NCBI GenBank assembly: GCA_947589095.1
Contig: CANQBX010000002.1
Span: 1-64,000 of the forward strand
Source: an uncultured Lachnospiraceae bacterium
GTDB lineage: Bacteria > Bacillota > Clostridia > Lachnospirales > Lachnospiraceae
Reading direction: 5' to 3'
Length of the DNA stretch: 64,000 nucleotides
Shown: one piece after another, positions 52,721-60,424 of the stretch
Position numbering within the stretch: the first letter of the stretch is position 1
Layout: each line of letters begins with the position of its first letter
Position numbers and translations under genes: made by a program
Notes under the pieces: model-generated
What the model was told of the DNA's origin: nothing
What the model saw: the letters and a program-made list of their open reading frames with translations, nothing else
Databases searched by the model: none

Positions 52721-53281
52721 TCATCTAAGCTTCATGCCGCATTTCCGGCAGAAGTTCGCGTCCGCCGGACACGCCGCCCCACATCGGGAGCAGTAAATTT
52801 CCGGATGACGCTCCTGTCCAAATACCGCCTCCCCACCTGGCAGCGTATCGCCGTCGTCCTCTTCCTCGATCACCACGCCGCCGGCGGGAGCGACCCCTTC
52901 CAAAACAGGTTCCTCCGGGGCAGTTCCTTCGGCCATTCTGCCTCCGTAATCCGGCAGAAGCGGCCTGGCCGGTTCCTTATCCGGCTTTTCCTCCGCCGTC
53001 TCACCGGCGCTTCTCGCCTTTACCTGAAGGATCTGCTCCTTCTTCTCCCCGATCTCCTCCTGCTTCCGTCGGATCGCCTCAAAATACTTCACCAGCCTGC
53101 CGGTATCCACATTCTGGTGCTTCCACATGGAAAACATCATCGTTCCGACAGTCGTATACAGATCCTTTATCTCGCTTTCAAGAGCGCCGATCCTTCCGCG
53201 CAGCCTGGCTTCCTCCAGCATCCCGGAAGTCTTCCGGCCCAGGTATTCCAGGCGTCTGGACACATCCTCCTTAAACCCCAT
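52721..53281 (-). CDS. Zinc-ribbon protein with coiled-coil N-terminus
   Basis: A 186-residue cytoplasmic protein. Residues 1-85 are a helical coiled-coil (MGFKEDVSRRLEYLGRKTSGMLEEAR, EAIRRKQEEIGEKKEQILQV), then an acidic linker, then a C-terminal zinc ribbon CSRCGAACPADANFCRKCG. It has a consensus promoter. The downstream gene also carries zinc ribbons, so the two may interact or share a ligand. Function is not known. Confidence 0.87.
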   Translation of the reverse strand: MGFKEDVSRRLEYLGRKTSGMLEEARLRGRIGALESEIKDLYTTVGTMMFSMWKHQNVDTGRLVKYFEAIRRKQEEIGEKKEQILQVKARSAGETAEEKPDKEPARPLLPDYGGRMAEGTAPEEPVLEGVAPAGGVVIEEEDDGDTLPGGEAVFGQERHPEIYCSRCGAACPADANFCRKCGMKLR

Positions 53282-53317
53282 AACCGCACTCTCCTCTTCC
53301 GTGCATATCTATCCTTC

Positions 53318-53346
53318 ATTATACGGTTCTCCCCTTTTACTGTCAA
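53318..53346 (-). promoter_or_regulatory. Consensus promoter of the zinc-ribbon operon
   Basis: Perfect TTGACA (53346-53341) and TATAAT (53323-53318) with a 17-base spacer. The start is near 53311 and the leader about 30 bases. The IS target duplication begins nine bases upstream of the -35, so the insertion replaced everything upstream but left the core promoter whole. Confidence 0.9.
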
Positions 53347-53567
53347 TCGTAAAAAGTCCCATGCAGCGCTGAAGAATAAAACCGGCGACGCCACCACTAG
53401 AACATACATTTTTCTGAAAAATATACTTATCAACATCTACATTGGATAATGGAATAGTTTTCCACATCGCACGGCTACAATTATCCCTTCTCTTTTTCCT
53501 GTATATTCTGCATATTCTATTGTTTTGCATCTTCCATTCTATCACCGCCTGTGTTATAATACTCCTG

Positions 53568-54697
53568 TTATTCGAGATATATTGTTGTATATCTCTTTAT
53601 GTAGGATACATCTTCATCCGTTACTGTTTGTCTGCGAAAACTTTCCAGTAGCCTTGAAGATGTATTCTTTTTGCTCTGTCCTGTCTCTTTGATCATCGGG
53701 CTCCATGCCATATACACCTGCATCAGGATGTCCGCGATCTGCGTCAGCAGGTAATGGTTCTTCATCGCATTCCCTTCCCGGCTGTTCAGATGCTCGATCC
53801 GGTACAGTCCATTCTTTTGGTTATTGAACCCTTCGTTCTCGATCTTCCACCTCCCCCTTCCTGCTTCCACCATCTCCTCCAGGTTCCTTTTCGTCAGCTC
53901 TATATTTGTCAGCCATTGGAATCGGACCACTTTTTCTTCCGCCTCCTGCTTTTTCCTATATTCATACTCATATATATGAATCGTTTCTTCCTTTCCCGCG
54001 GTCTCCTCCACATGATTGGCATACCTTCCTGTCCCTTGCTCTTTCCCGATGCCTTTTACAACGGCTGCTCCTCCTCCTCCCTTTATCCACGCATAGCTTT
54101 CCCCTATCACGGCTTGCCTTGCCTCTTTCTGTGTGAAAATATACTTCCACCCGTTTTTCCGGCAAAGCCGCATCATCGGTTCCACCGCGTACAGCGCATC
54201 TCCCTGCACACAGACTGGCAACCGCGGATATTCCTTCTTCAGCCGCCCCTCCAGCCTTTTCGCCGCGTTGAATTCACAATCCTGCTTCTTCACATCTTCC
54301 GACTCATTCTCTACGAATTCTGTCCCCAGGCTGATCACCAGATTCTCCCCTAGCACCAGCTTTGCTTCCACAACTTTATGGTAATACCGTCTCCTTTCCT
54401 TCCCTTCCGCGTCCTTCACCGTTTCACACAGGCAGTTCTCACAGTGCTTTTCTCGGAAATAAAACAGGCCCGTCCCATCCAGGATCACACGCCAGTATTT
54501 CCCCAACAGCCTGGCACGGTAGAATTGTTTCATCCTCAGCAGGGTAACCACCAGCCTCCTGCGTATCTCTGACAGGCATTGGGGGGATAACCTTTCCAGG
54601 TAATGATTCAGGGTATCATAATGGGGCATTTCCTCCAGTCCACGGTCACCGGACAGCAGCCGCAGCGTATCAATGCAGGTCTGCTCATTAAATTTTT
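53568..54697 (-). pseudogene. C-terminal part of the interrupted DDE transposase
   Basis: This codes for about 373 residues of a DDE transposase from NEQTCIDTLRLLSGDRGLEE onward; an internal ATG at 54629 may allow a 353-residue product. Candidate catalytic acids are the Asp in VILDGTG, the Asp in VCVQGDALY and the Glu in KIENEGFNNQ. The remaining N-terminus lies at 59718-59976. A GAGATATA/TATATCTC stem-loop overlaps its end (53575-53596). The fragment alone lacks its N-terminal domain and is probably inactive. Confidence 0.88.
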
Positions 54698-54790
54698 CTC
54701 CCTTTTCAGGAAGATGTGTTCTTACTGTCAGCCACCGGCTGGCTATGTATATTCATACATTTTCCACAGATACCTGTCATTTTGAAGCAC

Positions 54791-54827
54791 AAAAAAAGAG
54801 ACAATCCATATCTTCTGGACTGCCTCT
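54791..54827 (-). terminator. Terminator after the lipoprotein gene
   Basis: AGAGGCAGTCCA and TGGATTGTCTCT on the minus strand pair (with G-U pairs) around a seven-base loop and are followed by seven Ts. It lies 30 bases beyond the lipoprotein stop. Confidence 0.78.
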
Positions 54828-54857
54828 ATTTTGACTATGCTACAAACGGGAAGTTGA

Positions 54858-55676
54858 TTAAGGAGCTTTAACAGGTGGGTCAGAGGGATTCTTTACAACA
54901 TACCAGTCACTTTCAATAAGCAAATAACAATCGTCAGGCCCACAGATGATATAATCAAACCCCGGATAGTCTCCCCCAGTCAGTTCAAACCAATATGCCT
55001 CTTGACCTTCTTCGTCTCCCGGTGTGTTCCCATCCTCAAATTCTCGAAGCTCATACTCCAATCCGTTTGCCCATAGGCGCAGATCTTCAATGTCATTGCC
55101 CTCAATGTTCCACTCCGTTAATTGACCCATCAAAACATGGGTTATTTTTACCCCTGTAACATCGTCGCCGATATAAGCAGCGATAGCCTTGCCGGGGTCT
55201 TCACTGTCAGACGGCGTGTCTTTTTTTCCCCAGTATTCGCTGTCGTCATGATGGAACTCTGTGCTGAAAAGTGCGCCGTCCTCGAGCTTGCAGAACGGCA
55301 GTTCATCTGAACCGTCGGCGATAAACGTCAGCTCCGTCTTATCATCATTGATGCGGAACAGGAACTCCTTATATTCCGTCGATGTCGCGGATCTCAGCGT
55401 GACAACATCCCCGTCCACGTAAAAGTAACCTCTGTAGACTGTGCTGCTCAGTGGTCCTTCGCACATTTGAAACGTGTTAAGCGGTTCCAGTGTAATGACG
55501 AATTCGCCGCCAAAACCGACTTCTTCCCATACGAACGTAACTGATTCGGATACGTAGCTGTCCTCCGCAGAAAAACCGGTCGGCGTCGTTTCTCTTTCCT
55601 GATTGACTGCATTTGCCTTACACGCTGACAACAGCATTGCGCCCCCAAGTAATGCAATACATATATATTTCTTCAT
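54858..55676 (-). CDS. Secreted lipoprotein of unknown function
   Basis: A 272-residue protein with signal peptide MKKYICIALLGGAMLLSACK; LLSAC is a lipobox. The mature protein is acidic and beta-rich (YRGYFYVDGDVVTLRS, FLFRINDDKTELTFIADGS, YPGFDYIICGPDDCYLLIE) with no recognised domain. ATG 55676 follows AAGGAG. It is inside the inner mobile element yet less AT-rich than the nuclease and methyltransferase, so it may be a later or separately acquired passenger. The 180-bp gap to the transposase stop (55677-55856) has no gene. Confidence 0.82.
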   Translation of the reverse strand: MKKYICIALLGGAMLLSACKANAVNQERETTPTGFSAEDSYVSESVTFVWEEVGFGGEFVITLEPLNTFQMCEGPLSSTVYRGYFYVDGDVVTLRSATSTEYKEFLFRINDDKTELTFIADGSDELPFCKLEDGALFSTEFHHDDSEYWGKKDTPSDSEDPGKAIAAYIGDDVTGVKITHVLMGQLTEWNIEGNDIEDLRLWANGLEYELREFEDGNTPGDEEGQEAYWFELTGGDYPGFDYIICGPDDCYLLIESDWYVVKNPSDPPVKAP

Positions 55677-55856
55677 AAATGTTTCTCCTTGCAAACGATT
55701 TGTCTATTCCCTTATAACTGTATATCAAATATATCATACCGATAAATAAACTACAATGTTGCTTATTCTTAATTTTTTCCTACAACTTTATCACCCCCAT
55801 CTTAACTACCCTTTACTACAAAATTGTCTGTACTACCATACTTAAAGTTCCAAATC

Positions 55857-57038
55857 TTATACCTGTTCCTTTGAACAGAGCCTCTCTACATTGATTCTTG
55901 TCTTATGCTTGCTGATGGAATTGTAATCAACCGTCGTTTTCCCATAAACTTCCAACAGGATTTTATATAGTCCGTCCACCTTTTCATCGACAGTCAGTTG
56001 TTCATTTTGATTCAACCACCAAAACAACATAATTTCAACATCCATGTACTTCAATGACGGGGCACGTCCTAACTTATGTGGCCAATACCTGTTCAAATTT
56101 GAATGTAAACCATTTACTTTTCCAAGATTGAATTTTCCAACAGTATGTTCCCCAGACTGTATCTGCATGTGTAATAAATTCTCTGAGGCCGCTAATGATG
56201 GATACGCATTATGCGAATCTGTCACAAGTGTATTCGCCTGTTCAAATTTTCCCTTTAACGGCTCCATGTCAGAAATATTCAATCTTCCAACACAAACTGG
56301 CTGTACATAAACATCATTAGAACTATCTACAAATGTCAGAAAACATACTTGATCATCACTGATTCCCGGCTTCTTAGCATTGACATCCCCATATAGTAAG
56401 TCATTCAAATATGCAGGATCGTTCAGTTCTAAGTGTTCATATATGCCATTCTTTTCAAGATACTCTATTTTCTCAGCAAGTGTTCTATGATGACGAGGCA
56501 TTCTTTTCAGTTCATAAATAAAGAATTTTGCGTCCCTCTTACCTTTGAAAGAAGTAGGAAGATAATATTCATCCGCTTCAACTGTACCTTTGAAACCTTC
56601 AACTTGATACCCGTACTTCTCTTGAATCGCCATACATAGTTTTATCTTATTAGTCCAACATGTGTTTTTACTGATTCCTGTCATTGCTGAGAGTTTAGGG
56701 ATACTTAGATTCAGTACAATACCCTTTAATAAATCTCTCCACTGCTTTTCTGACAACTTACCATATCTAATACCTGTATAATTAGGGACGGTGAATGTCT
56801 TACCGCAATCTTTGCAAATATAACGGGGACTCCCATTCGCTATCTTACCATGTCTGATTATTTTTGTACTCTTGCAGAACTTACAATTACTAGGACGTTC
56901 TGACTGAATTGTTGGAGCCTTTGTCTTTTCTTCAGCAGTCATATTCAGAAAGTCTAATATAAACTCCTTTAATGACTGTAATTCCTCTTCGTTGCATGTC
57001 TCAAAAATTTTCTTTATACTTTCATTCTTTTCTTCCAC
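55857..57038 (-). CDS. IS1595-family (ISXO2-like) transposase
   Basis: A 393-residue transposase. A zinc ribbon is near residues 52-80 (CKFCKSTKIIRHG...CKDCGKTF), an HTH-like region follows (LSIPKLSAMTGISKNTCWT), and the ISXO2-like catalytic core has VEADEYYLP, LVTDSHNAY and VNGLHSNLNRYWPH. These match the D-D-N order of IS1595 members. It appears complete, so the element may still be mobile. It starts 36 bases after the nuclease gene stop. Confidence 0.92.
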   Translation of the reverse strand: MEEKNESIKKIFETCNEEELQSLKEFILDFLNMTAEEKTKAPTIQSERPSNCKFCKSTKIIRHGKIANGSPRYICKDCGKTFTVPNYTGIRYGKLSEKQWRDLLKGIVLNLSIPKLSAMTGISKNTCWTNKIKLCMAIQEKYGYQVEGFKGTVEADEYYLPTSFKGKRDAKFFIYELKRMPRHHRTLAEKIEYLEKNGIYEHLELNDPAYLNDLLYGDVNAKKPGISDDQVCFLTFVDSSNDVYVQPVCVGRLNISDMEPLKGKFEQANTLVTDSHNAYPSLAASENLLHMQIQSGEHTVGKFNLGKVNGLHSNLNRYWPHKLGRAPSLKYMDVEIMLFWWLNQNEQLTVDEKVDGLYKILLEVYGKTTVDYNSISKHKTRINVERLCSKEQV

Positions 57039-57074
57039 GGTTAATGCTTCAAGAACATTACCATAGATTTCCCT

Positions 57075-57737
57075 TCAGCCGTATTCAAGCCCTTTAATTA
57101 CTGCAATCTTTTTTGCTTCAAGAGCTTCTTTCAACTTCTCTGTTGCCTTTAACTGTAATATCTCATAATCATCTATCAGTCCTTTTGCTCTGTCAAACTC
57201 TGTTACAATCTGTAACTTTTGAGCCTCTGACTTACTATCAGACTCTACACTTAAATATGCCTGTTTAAGGTTCTTATCAAACTCTGCTTCCTTTGTTATC
57301 TCTGACAAGATAATACTCATTAAAAGTGGTACATTATATATGTCAGCCTTAGAATTTTGATAAGCACGGTTTATTAGTGTAACCTCTCTTTTGTCAATGA
57401 TTTCTACCCCTAACTCTCTGGCATAATTTCGTGCATTGAAAGAAAACAGATTGTTTGTAATTACAACAGGATGTGCATTTTTATCATTGTATAAATGCAT
57501 TCCTGCATAAACCTCTTGTATCGGGCCATTGCCCAGTGTATTATTCCAAAACTTACACTGAATATAAAACTTAAACTCTCTGCCATCTTTAGAGTATGTA
57601 GCAATAATGTCTACGCCTCCGTCATTTCCGCCTACACGTGTCGCATTGAAATGAAGTATCTCTAAAAACTTGACAACATACTGTTCAAAATCAATGCCTG
57701 TTTCACAATATCTAGGTTCAAATATTACTTTTTTCAT
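57075..57737 (-). CDS. Mrr-like restriction endonuclease
   Basis: A 220-residue nuclease with the Mrr/PD-(D/E)XK core: GIDFEQYVVKFLEIL, GGNDGGVDIIATYSK and FYIQCKFWNNTLGNGPIQEVYAGM give the D-QxK active site, followed by PVVITNNLFS and GVEIIDKREV. A helical tail follows. ATG 57737 lies behind AAGGAG at long spacing. With the methyltransferase upstream it is the cutting half of a probable type II system; a stand-alone methyl-dependent nuclease is the alternative. Confidence 0.85.
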   Translation of the reverse strand: MKKVIFEPRYCETGIDFEQYVVKFLEILHFNATRVGGNDGGVDIIATYSKDGREFKFYIQCKFWNNTLGNGPIQEVYAGMHLYNDKNAHPVVITNNLFSFNARNYARELGVEIIDKREVTLINRAYQNSKADIYNVPLLMSIILSEITKEAEFDKNLKQAYLSVESDSKSEAQKLQIVTEFDRAKGLIDDYEILQLKATEKLKEALEAKKIAVIKGLEYG

Positions 57738-57738
57738 A

Positions 57739-57832
57739 GAGTATGTACTCCTTTGTATATGATAGTCTTTCAAATTTGAAAGCTACCCACCAATACAAAA
57801 GAGTATGTTTACTCATTTCGTATATGTATGTC
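57739..57832 (-). promoter_or_regulatory. Two direct repeats upstream of the nuclease gene
   Basis: GAGTATGTACTC (57739-57750) followed by TTTGTATATGATAGTC recurs as GAGTATGTTTACTC (57801-57814) followed by TTCGTATATGTATGTC. Each starts with a dyad. The position just before the start codon suggests an operator delaying nuclease expression, like C-boxes of restriction systems, but no controller gene is present. Confidence 0.6.
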
Positions 57833-57903
57833 TTATTTTCTGTATAGCTTACTGACTGAAAGGAAAATCTTTATGGTATGTCTTGAAAACAACCTCCCCT
57901 CTT

Positions 57904-57949
57904 AAAAAATGAGACTGTTACAAAGTAAAAAACTACCTTGCAACAGTCA
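57904..57949 (-). terminator. Terminator after the methyltransferase gene
   Basis: GACTGTTGCAAGGTAG pairs with ACTTTGTAACAGTC around a T-rich loop, and TCATTTTTT follows on the minus strand. It lies 18 bases beyond the methyltransferase stop, so nuclease transcription must start separately. Confidence 0.82.
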
Positions 57950-57966
57950 GTTCAAAATTCCAATGT

Positions 57967-59403
57967 TTAGTCATACGGATTTATAGTCTGTTCTATATAG
58001 TCTATTTCTTCTTGTGAAAGATTGTACTTTTTATAAAGTTGCTTATCAATGTCTGCTACAGTCTGAGACCAGTCAATATCAGAGTTAGATGAAAAGTCTT
58101 GATCGGGTACTAATGAGAAACGATAGGGAGAAATACGATTCATTTGTCCATTTATCATTCTTACCAAATATCTAACAAATTTAGTTTGAAGATATTTTAT
58201 TACATTAACTGTTAATTCCAAACTATCACTACTATAAATAACGCTAAACGACCCCGTACATATCTGCCCAGGTTTTAAGCCCCAAACACCACAAATAACT
58301 GTGCTGTTTTTATTTATTACTCTAGAACAAATTGCTTTATACTTTTTAATCAAATGTTTATTCTTTTCTATCTCCAGTTCATTCCCATAAAGAAAATATG
58401 GTTTGCTGGCGTCCCCGTCAGACCACAGTATAGGCATAGTATGATTTACATCGGCCTTGCTTGTTGTACTTACATATAATCCTAATTTAGAATGTCCTAA
58501 TTTCCCATTTGTTTCTATACCAAATGGCATTGTAGGTGCCATATTTTTACAAAGTTCTGTTTCACTGGATGGCTTTACTTTCTTTGTAATTGTATAATCA
58601 CATTTACTACAAGGAATAAAACTATATCCTGTTAAATCTTCTGTATATTCTTGATCTAACTTCTTATTTCTCACGCTTCTGTAATGAGTATTTGTTTCAT
58701 TTACTCTATCTATGTAAAAAATAGCAACGCTTACACCTACGGTATTAAACACTTCGCTTGGGATTGGATAATGTACTATATCCGATATGCCCGCTAGAAT
58801 CATCTTTTCTCTAGTGCTTTTCAGTACTTCCGATTCAATCCAGTTATCTTTTGTAATCATACAAACTCTCGGTGCTAAACATAAAGCTGCTTCAATGAAA
58901 TACGGATATATACTAGTGCTACCATTCTGATACGGTGGGTTTCCTATTACTATGTCAAATGTCATGTCCTTTGCAAATGCTCCTTCTATGATTTTCTTAA
59001 TGTCTTTTCCTTTACTGTTAGACACTCTAGCTATGTAATTATCTGCATAAACTATGTTACCTCTATACACTGCCGTATCATATAACATGGCTCTTGATAG
59101 TGTAGCCGCCGTCGGAGACGTTGCTAAACCAAATAATTGATTATGAAGTATATGTTCTCTACGCTCTTTTTCATTCATATACGATAATAGAGGACTATTA
59201 AAAAGCCTGTTATATATTTCTTTTAAGAACCTACCACTTTTAACGGCAGGATCTAAAAAAGTAGTATCCGGATTAAATACTTCTTGAGGCAATAAATCTA
59301 CCATGTCTGATACTATATTCTGAGGTGTCAAAATCTCTGAATCTGAGTATCTCGTTATATCTACGTTGCCTAGAGATTTTAATAGACTAAAAATATCTGG
59401 CAT
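57967..59403 (-). CDS. N6-adenine DNA methyltransferase, Eco57I-like
   Basis: A 478-residue gamma-type adenine methyltransferase. SAM motif I is TFLDPAVKSGRFLKEIY, motif IV is DIVIGNPPYQNG, and motif VI-VIII parts follow (MITKDNWIESEVLK). The C-terminal target-recognition part has CSKCDYTITKK, and the end IDKQLYKKYNLSQEEIDYIEQ is common in this group. It should protect adenine sites from the adjacent nuclease. Its AT-rich composition contrasts with chromosomal genes. ATG 59403 lies just left of the 129-bp repeats. Confidence 0.92.
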   Translation of the reverse strand: MPDIFSLLKSLGNVDITRYSDSEILTPQNIVSDMVDLLPQEVFNPDTTFLDPAVKSGRFLKEIYNRLFNSPLLSYMNEKERREHILHNQLFGLATSPTAATLSRAMLYDTAVYRGNIVYADNYIARVSNSKGKDIKKIIEGAFAKDMTFDIVIGNPPYQNGSTSIYPYFIEAALCLAPRVCMITKDNWIESEVLKSTREKMILAGISDIVHYPIPSEVFNTVGVSVAIFYIDRVNETNTHYRSVRNKKLDQEYTEDLTGYSFIPCSKCDYTITKKVKPSSETELCKNMAPTMPFGIETNGKLGHSKLGLYVSTTSKADVNHTMPILWSDGDASKPYFLYGNELEIEKNKHLIKKYKAICSRVINKNSTVICGVWGLKPGQICTGSFSVIYSSDSLELTVNVIKYLQTKFVRYLVRMINGQMNRISPYRFSLVPDQDFSSNSDIDWSQTVADIDKQLYKKYNLSQEEIDYIEQTINPYD

Positions 59404-59427
59404 TAGAATACCCCCAAATCTTTACTT

Positions 59428-59685
59428 ATATAAAAATCATACTCTCACTATAATTAAGATTCAAAATTAGTATGGGAAATAATAAGAAAAGGGTGTTGAT
59501 GAACACCCTAATGATTGTAGCAACAAAATGATAGAATATACAGAAATAGTGTATAAATATAAAAATCATACTCTCACTACAATTAAGATTCCAAATTAGT
59601 ATGGGAAATAATAAGAAAAGGGTGTTGATGAACACCCTAATGATTGTATCAATATAATGATAGAATATACAGAAATAGTGTATAA
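59428..59685. repeat. Two tandem 129-bp copies with terminator hairpins
   Basis: Units 59428-59556 and 59557-59685 are nearly identical, and a third begins at 59686 before the element end. Each has GGGTGTTGATGAACACCC (59491-59508 and 59620-59637). Read on the minus strand the hairpin is followed by TTTTCTTATT, so each is a terminator for transcription entering from the right end. They would shield the element from outside transcription. The small open frames here are repeat artefacts. Confidence 0.88.
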
Positions 59686-59717
59686 ATATAAAAACACACT
59701 TTTTCTGGAAAAGGGAC

Positions 59718-59976
59718 TAAATTTTTCTTCCATCTGGCGCATGCTTTCCACGGAGCAGGCATTTTTTAGTATCCCCATGTAAATGAGATCAGCCTGTGTG
59801 TAGGTGATATAGGATTCATGCCGTGGATCCTCCATTTCATTGATCCAGTCAGGCAGGTTTTTAAAAAAGTGCTCCTGAATCATCGCAAAATCTACGATCC
59901 CACGGTCTTTTTTCTTCTGTTCACGCTTATGTGATTTTCGGTTCCAGTCACAGCGTTTTTTCATTTTCTTTTTCAT
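59718..59976 (-). pseudogene. N-terminal part of the interrupted DDE transposase
   Basis: About 86 codons from ATG 59976, behind GGAGGAATCCT, to the TAAATTTTT duplication. The protein begins with a basic segment (MKKKMKKRCDWNRKSHKREQ) and continues FKNLPDWINEMEDPRHESY, the DPR-type start common in ISAs1/IS4-like transposases, to SMRQMEEKF. It joins NEQTCID of the other fragment without frame change (259 + 1121 bases = 460 codons). The frame read beyond 59718 is inner-element sequence. Confidence 0.9.
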
Positions 59977-60115
59977 AGGATTCCTCCTGCATGTAAAATT
60001 TTTTCTTTCATTTTACACGAACAGAAAGAATCCTGCATGAAATCTGGCTATTTTATTGCGTAATATTTTTATTCTTCAGAGCTGAGTCCCATGTAACCGC
60101 GCCGGCAATCGATCC

Positions 60116-60156
60116 AAAAAGACCGAAACAGCCGATATCTCCGCCGTTCCGGTCTT
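60116..60156 (-). terminator. copA terminator
   Basis: AAGACCGGAACGGC and GGCTGTTTCGGTCTT pair with one or two mismatches around GGAGATATC-type loop sequence and are followed by TTTTTGG on the minus strand. It lies 44 bases beyond the copA stop and just inside the chromosomal side of the IS target site. Confidence 0.78.
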
Positions 60157-60199
60157 CTTCAGATACATGGGTCTCCGTCTGTAACAAGAAATTCCGCCT

Positions 60200-60424
60200 T
60201 TACTGGATCGCCGTTACCGTGTAGTCCTGCGCCTCCACGGCCGCCTTAAGCGCCGCGTCGTCCACCGGAGCGGACAAAGTCACCACCGCGGTCCCCTTCT
60301 CATGGCTGACCTCGGCCGCGCTCACCGGCTCAAGGGCCTCAAGCGCCTTCTTGACGCGGGCCTCGCAGTGTCCGCACATCATTCCTTCGATCTTCATTGT
60401 CTTTGTCATAGTTCGTTCCTCCTT
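60200..60424 (-). other. copZ: Internal start for a free CopZ-like chaperone inside copA
   Basis: Within copA an AAGGAGGAAC sequence (60424-60415) stands six bases before an in-frame ATG (60409). Initiation there would give a 69-residue protein containing only the HMA domain ([18 protein letters not shown] start), the size of CopZ. The linker codons HKEERT are what a former intergenic ribosome-binding site would encode if the copA stop had been lost. Both fused and free forms may be made. Internal initiation is inferred. Confidence 0.55.

Larger units (their letters stand above)
54698..59717 (-). mobile_element. 5,020-bp IS1595-type element carrying restriction-modification genes
   Basis: Ends are imperfect inverted repeats: CTCCCTTTTCAGGAAGATGT at the left and GTCCCTTTTCCAGAAAAAGT at the right. 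TAAATTTTT flanks both (54689-54697 and 59718-59726), a 9-bp duplication; IS1595 elements usually make 8, so the exact edge may shift by one. It carries an ISXO2-like transposase, an Mrr-type nuclease, an adenine methyltransferase and a lipoprotein, all on the minus strand and mostly AT-rich. IS1595 elements with passenger genes are known. Precise removal rejoins the host transposase in frame. Confidence 0.9.
53364..60084 (-). mobile_element. Insertion sequence interrupted by a second element
   Basis: The termini are inverted: CAGCGCTGAAGAATAAAA at 53364 and the complement of CAGCTCTGAAGAATAAAA ending at 60084. The 9-bp AGTCCCATG flanks both sides (53355-53363 and 60085-60093), a direct target duplication. 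Without the inner element and its extra duplication copy the IS would be 1,692 bp with one 459-codon DDE transposase gene. Nine-base duplications and size suggest an ISAs1-like or related IS4-type group, which I cannot fix. It sits between the copA terminator and the zinc-ribbon promoter. Confidence 0.92.

Noticed and set aside
50952-52796. 614-codon plus-strand frame with repeated Arg/Leu/Phe segments
   Set aside because: It is the antisense of the acidic coding repeat (EAGETESE) of the zinc-ribbon gene; periodic sequence lacking stops explains it.
57739-57832. C-boxes of a controller-protein restriction system
   Set aside because: The dyads do not match the GACT/AGTC C-box pattern and there is no small HTH controller gene, so only an unspecified operator is claimed.
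59426-59635. Small minus-strand ORF of 69 codons
   Set aside because: It is translated from the two 129-bp repeats and duplicates the same peptide; no start signal.
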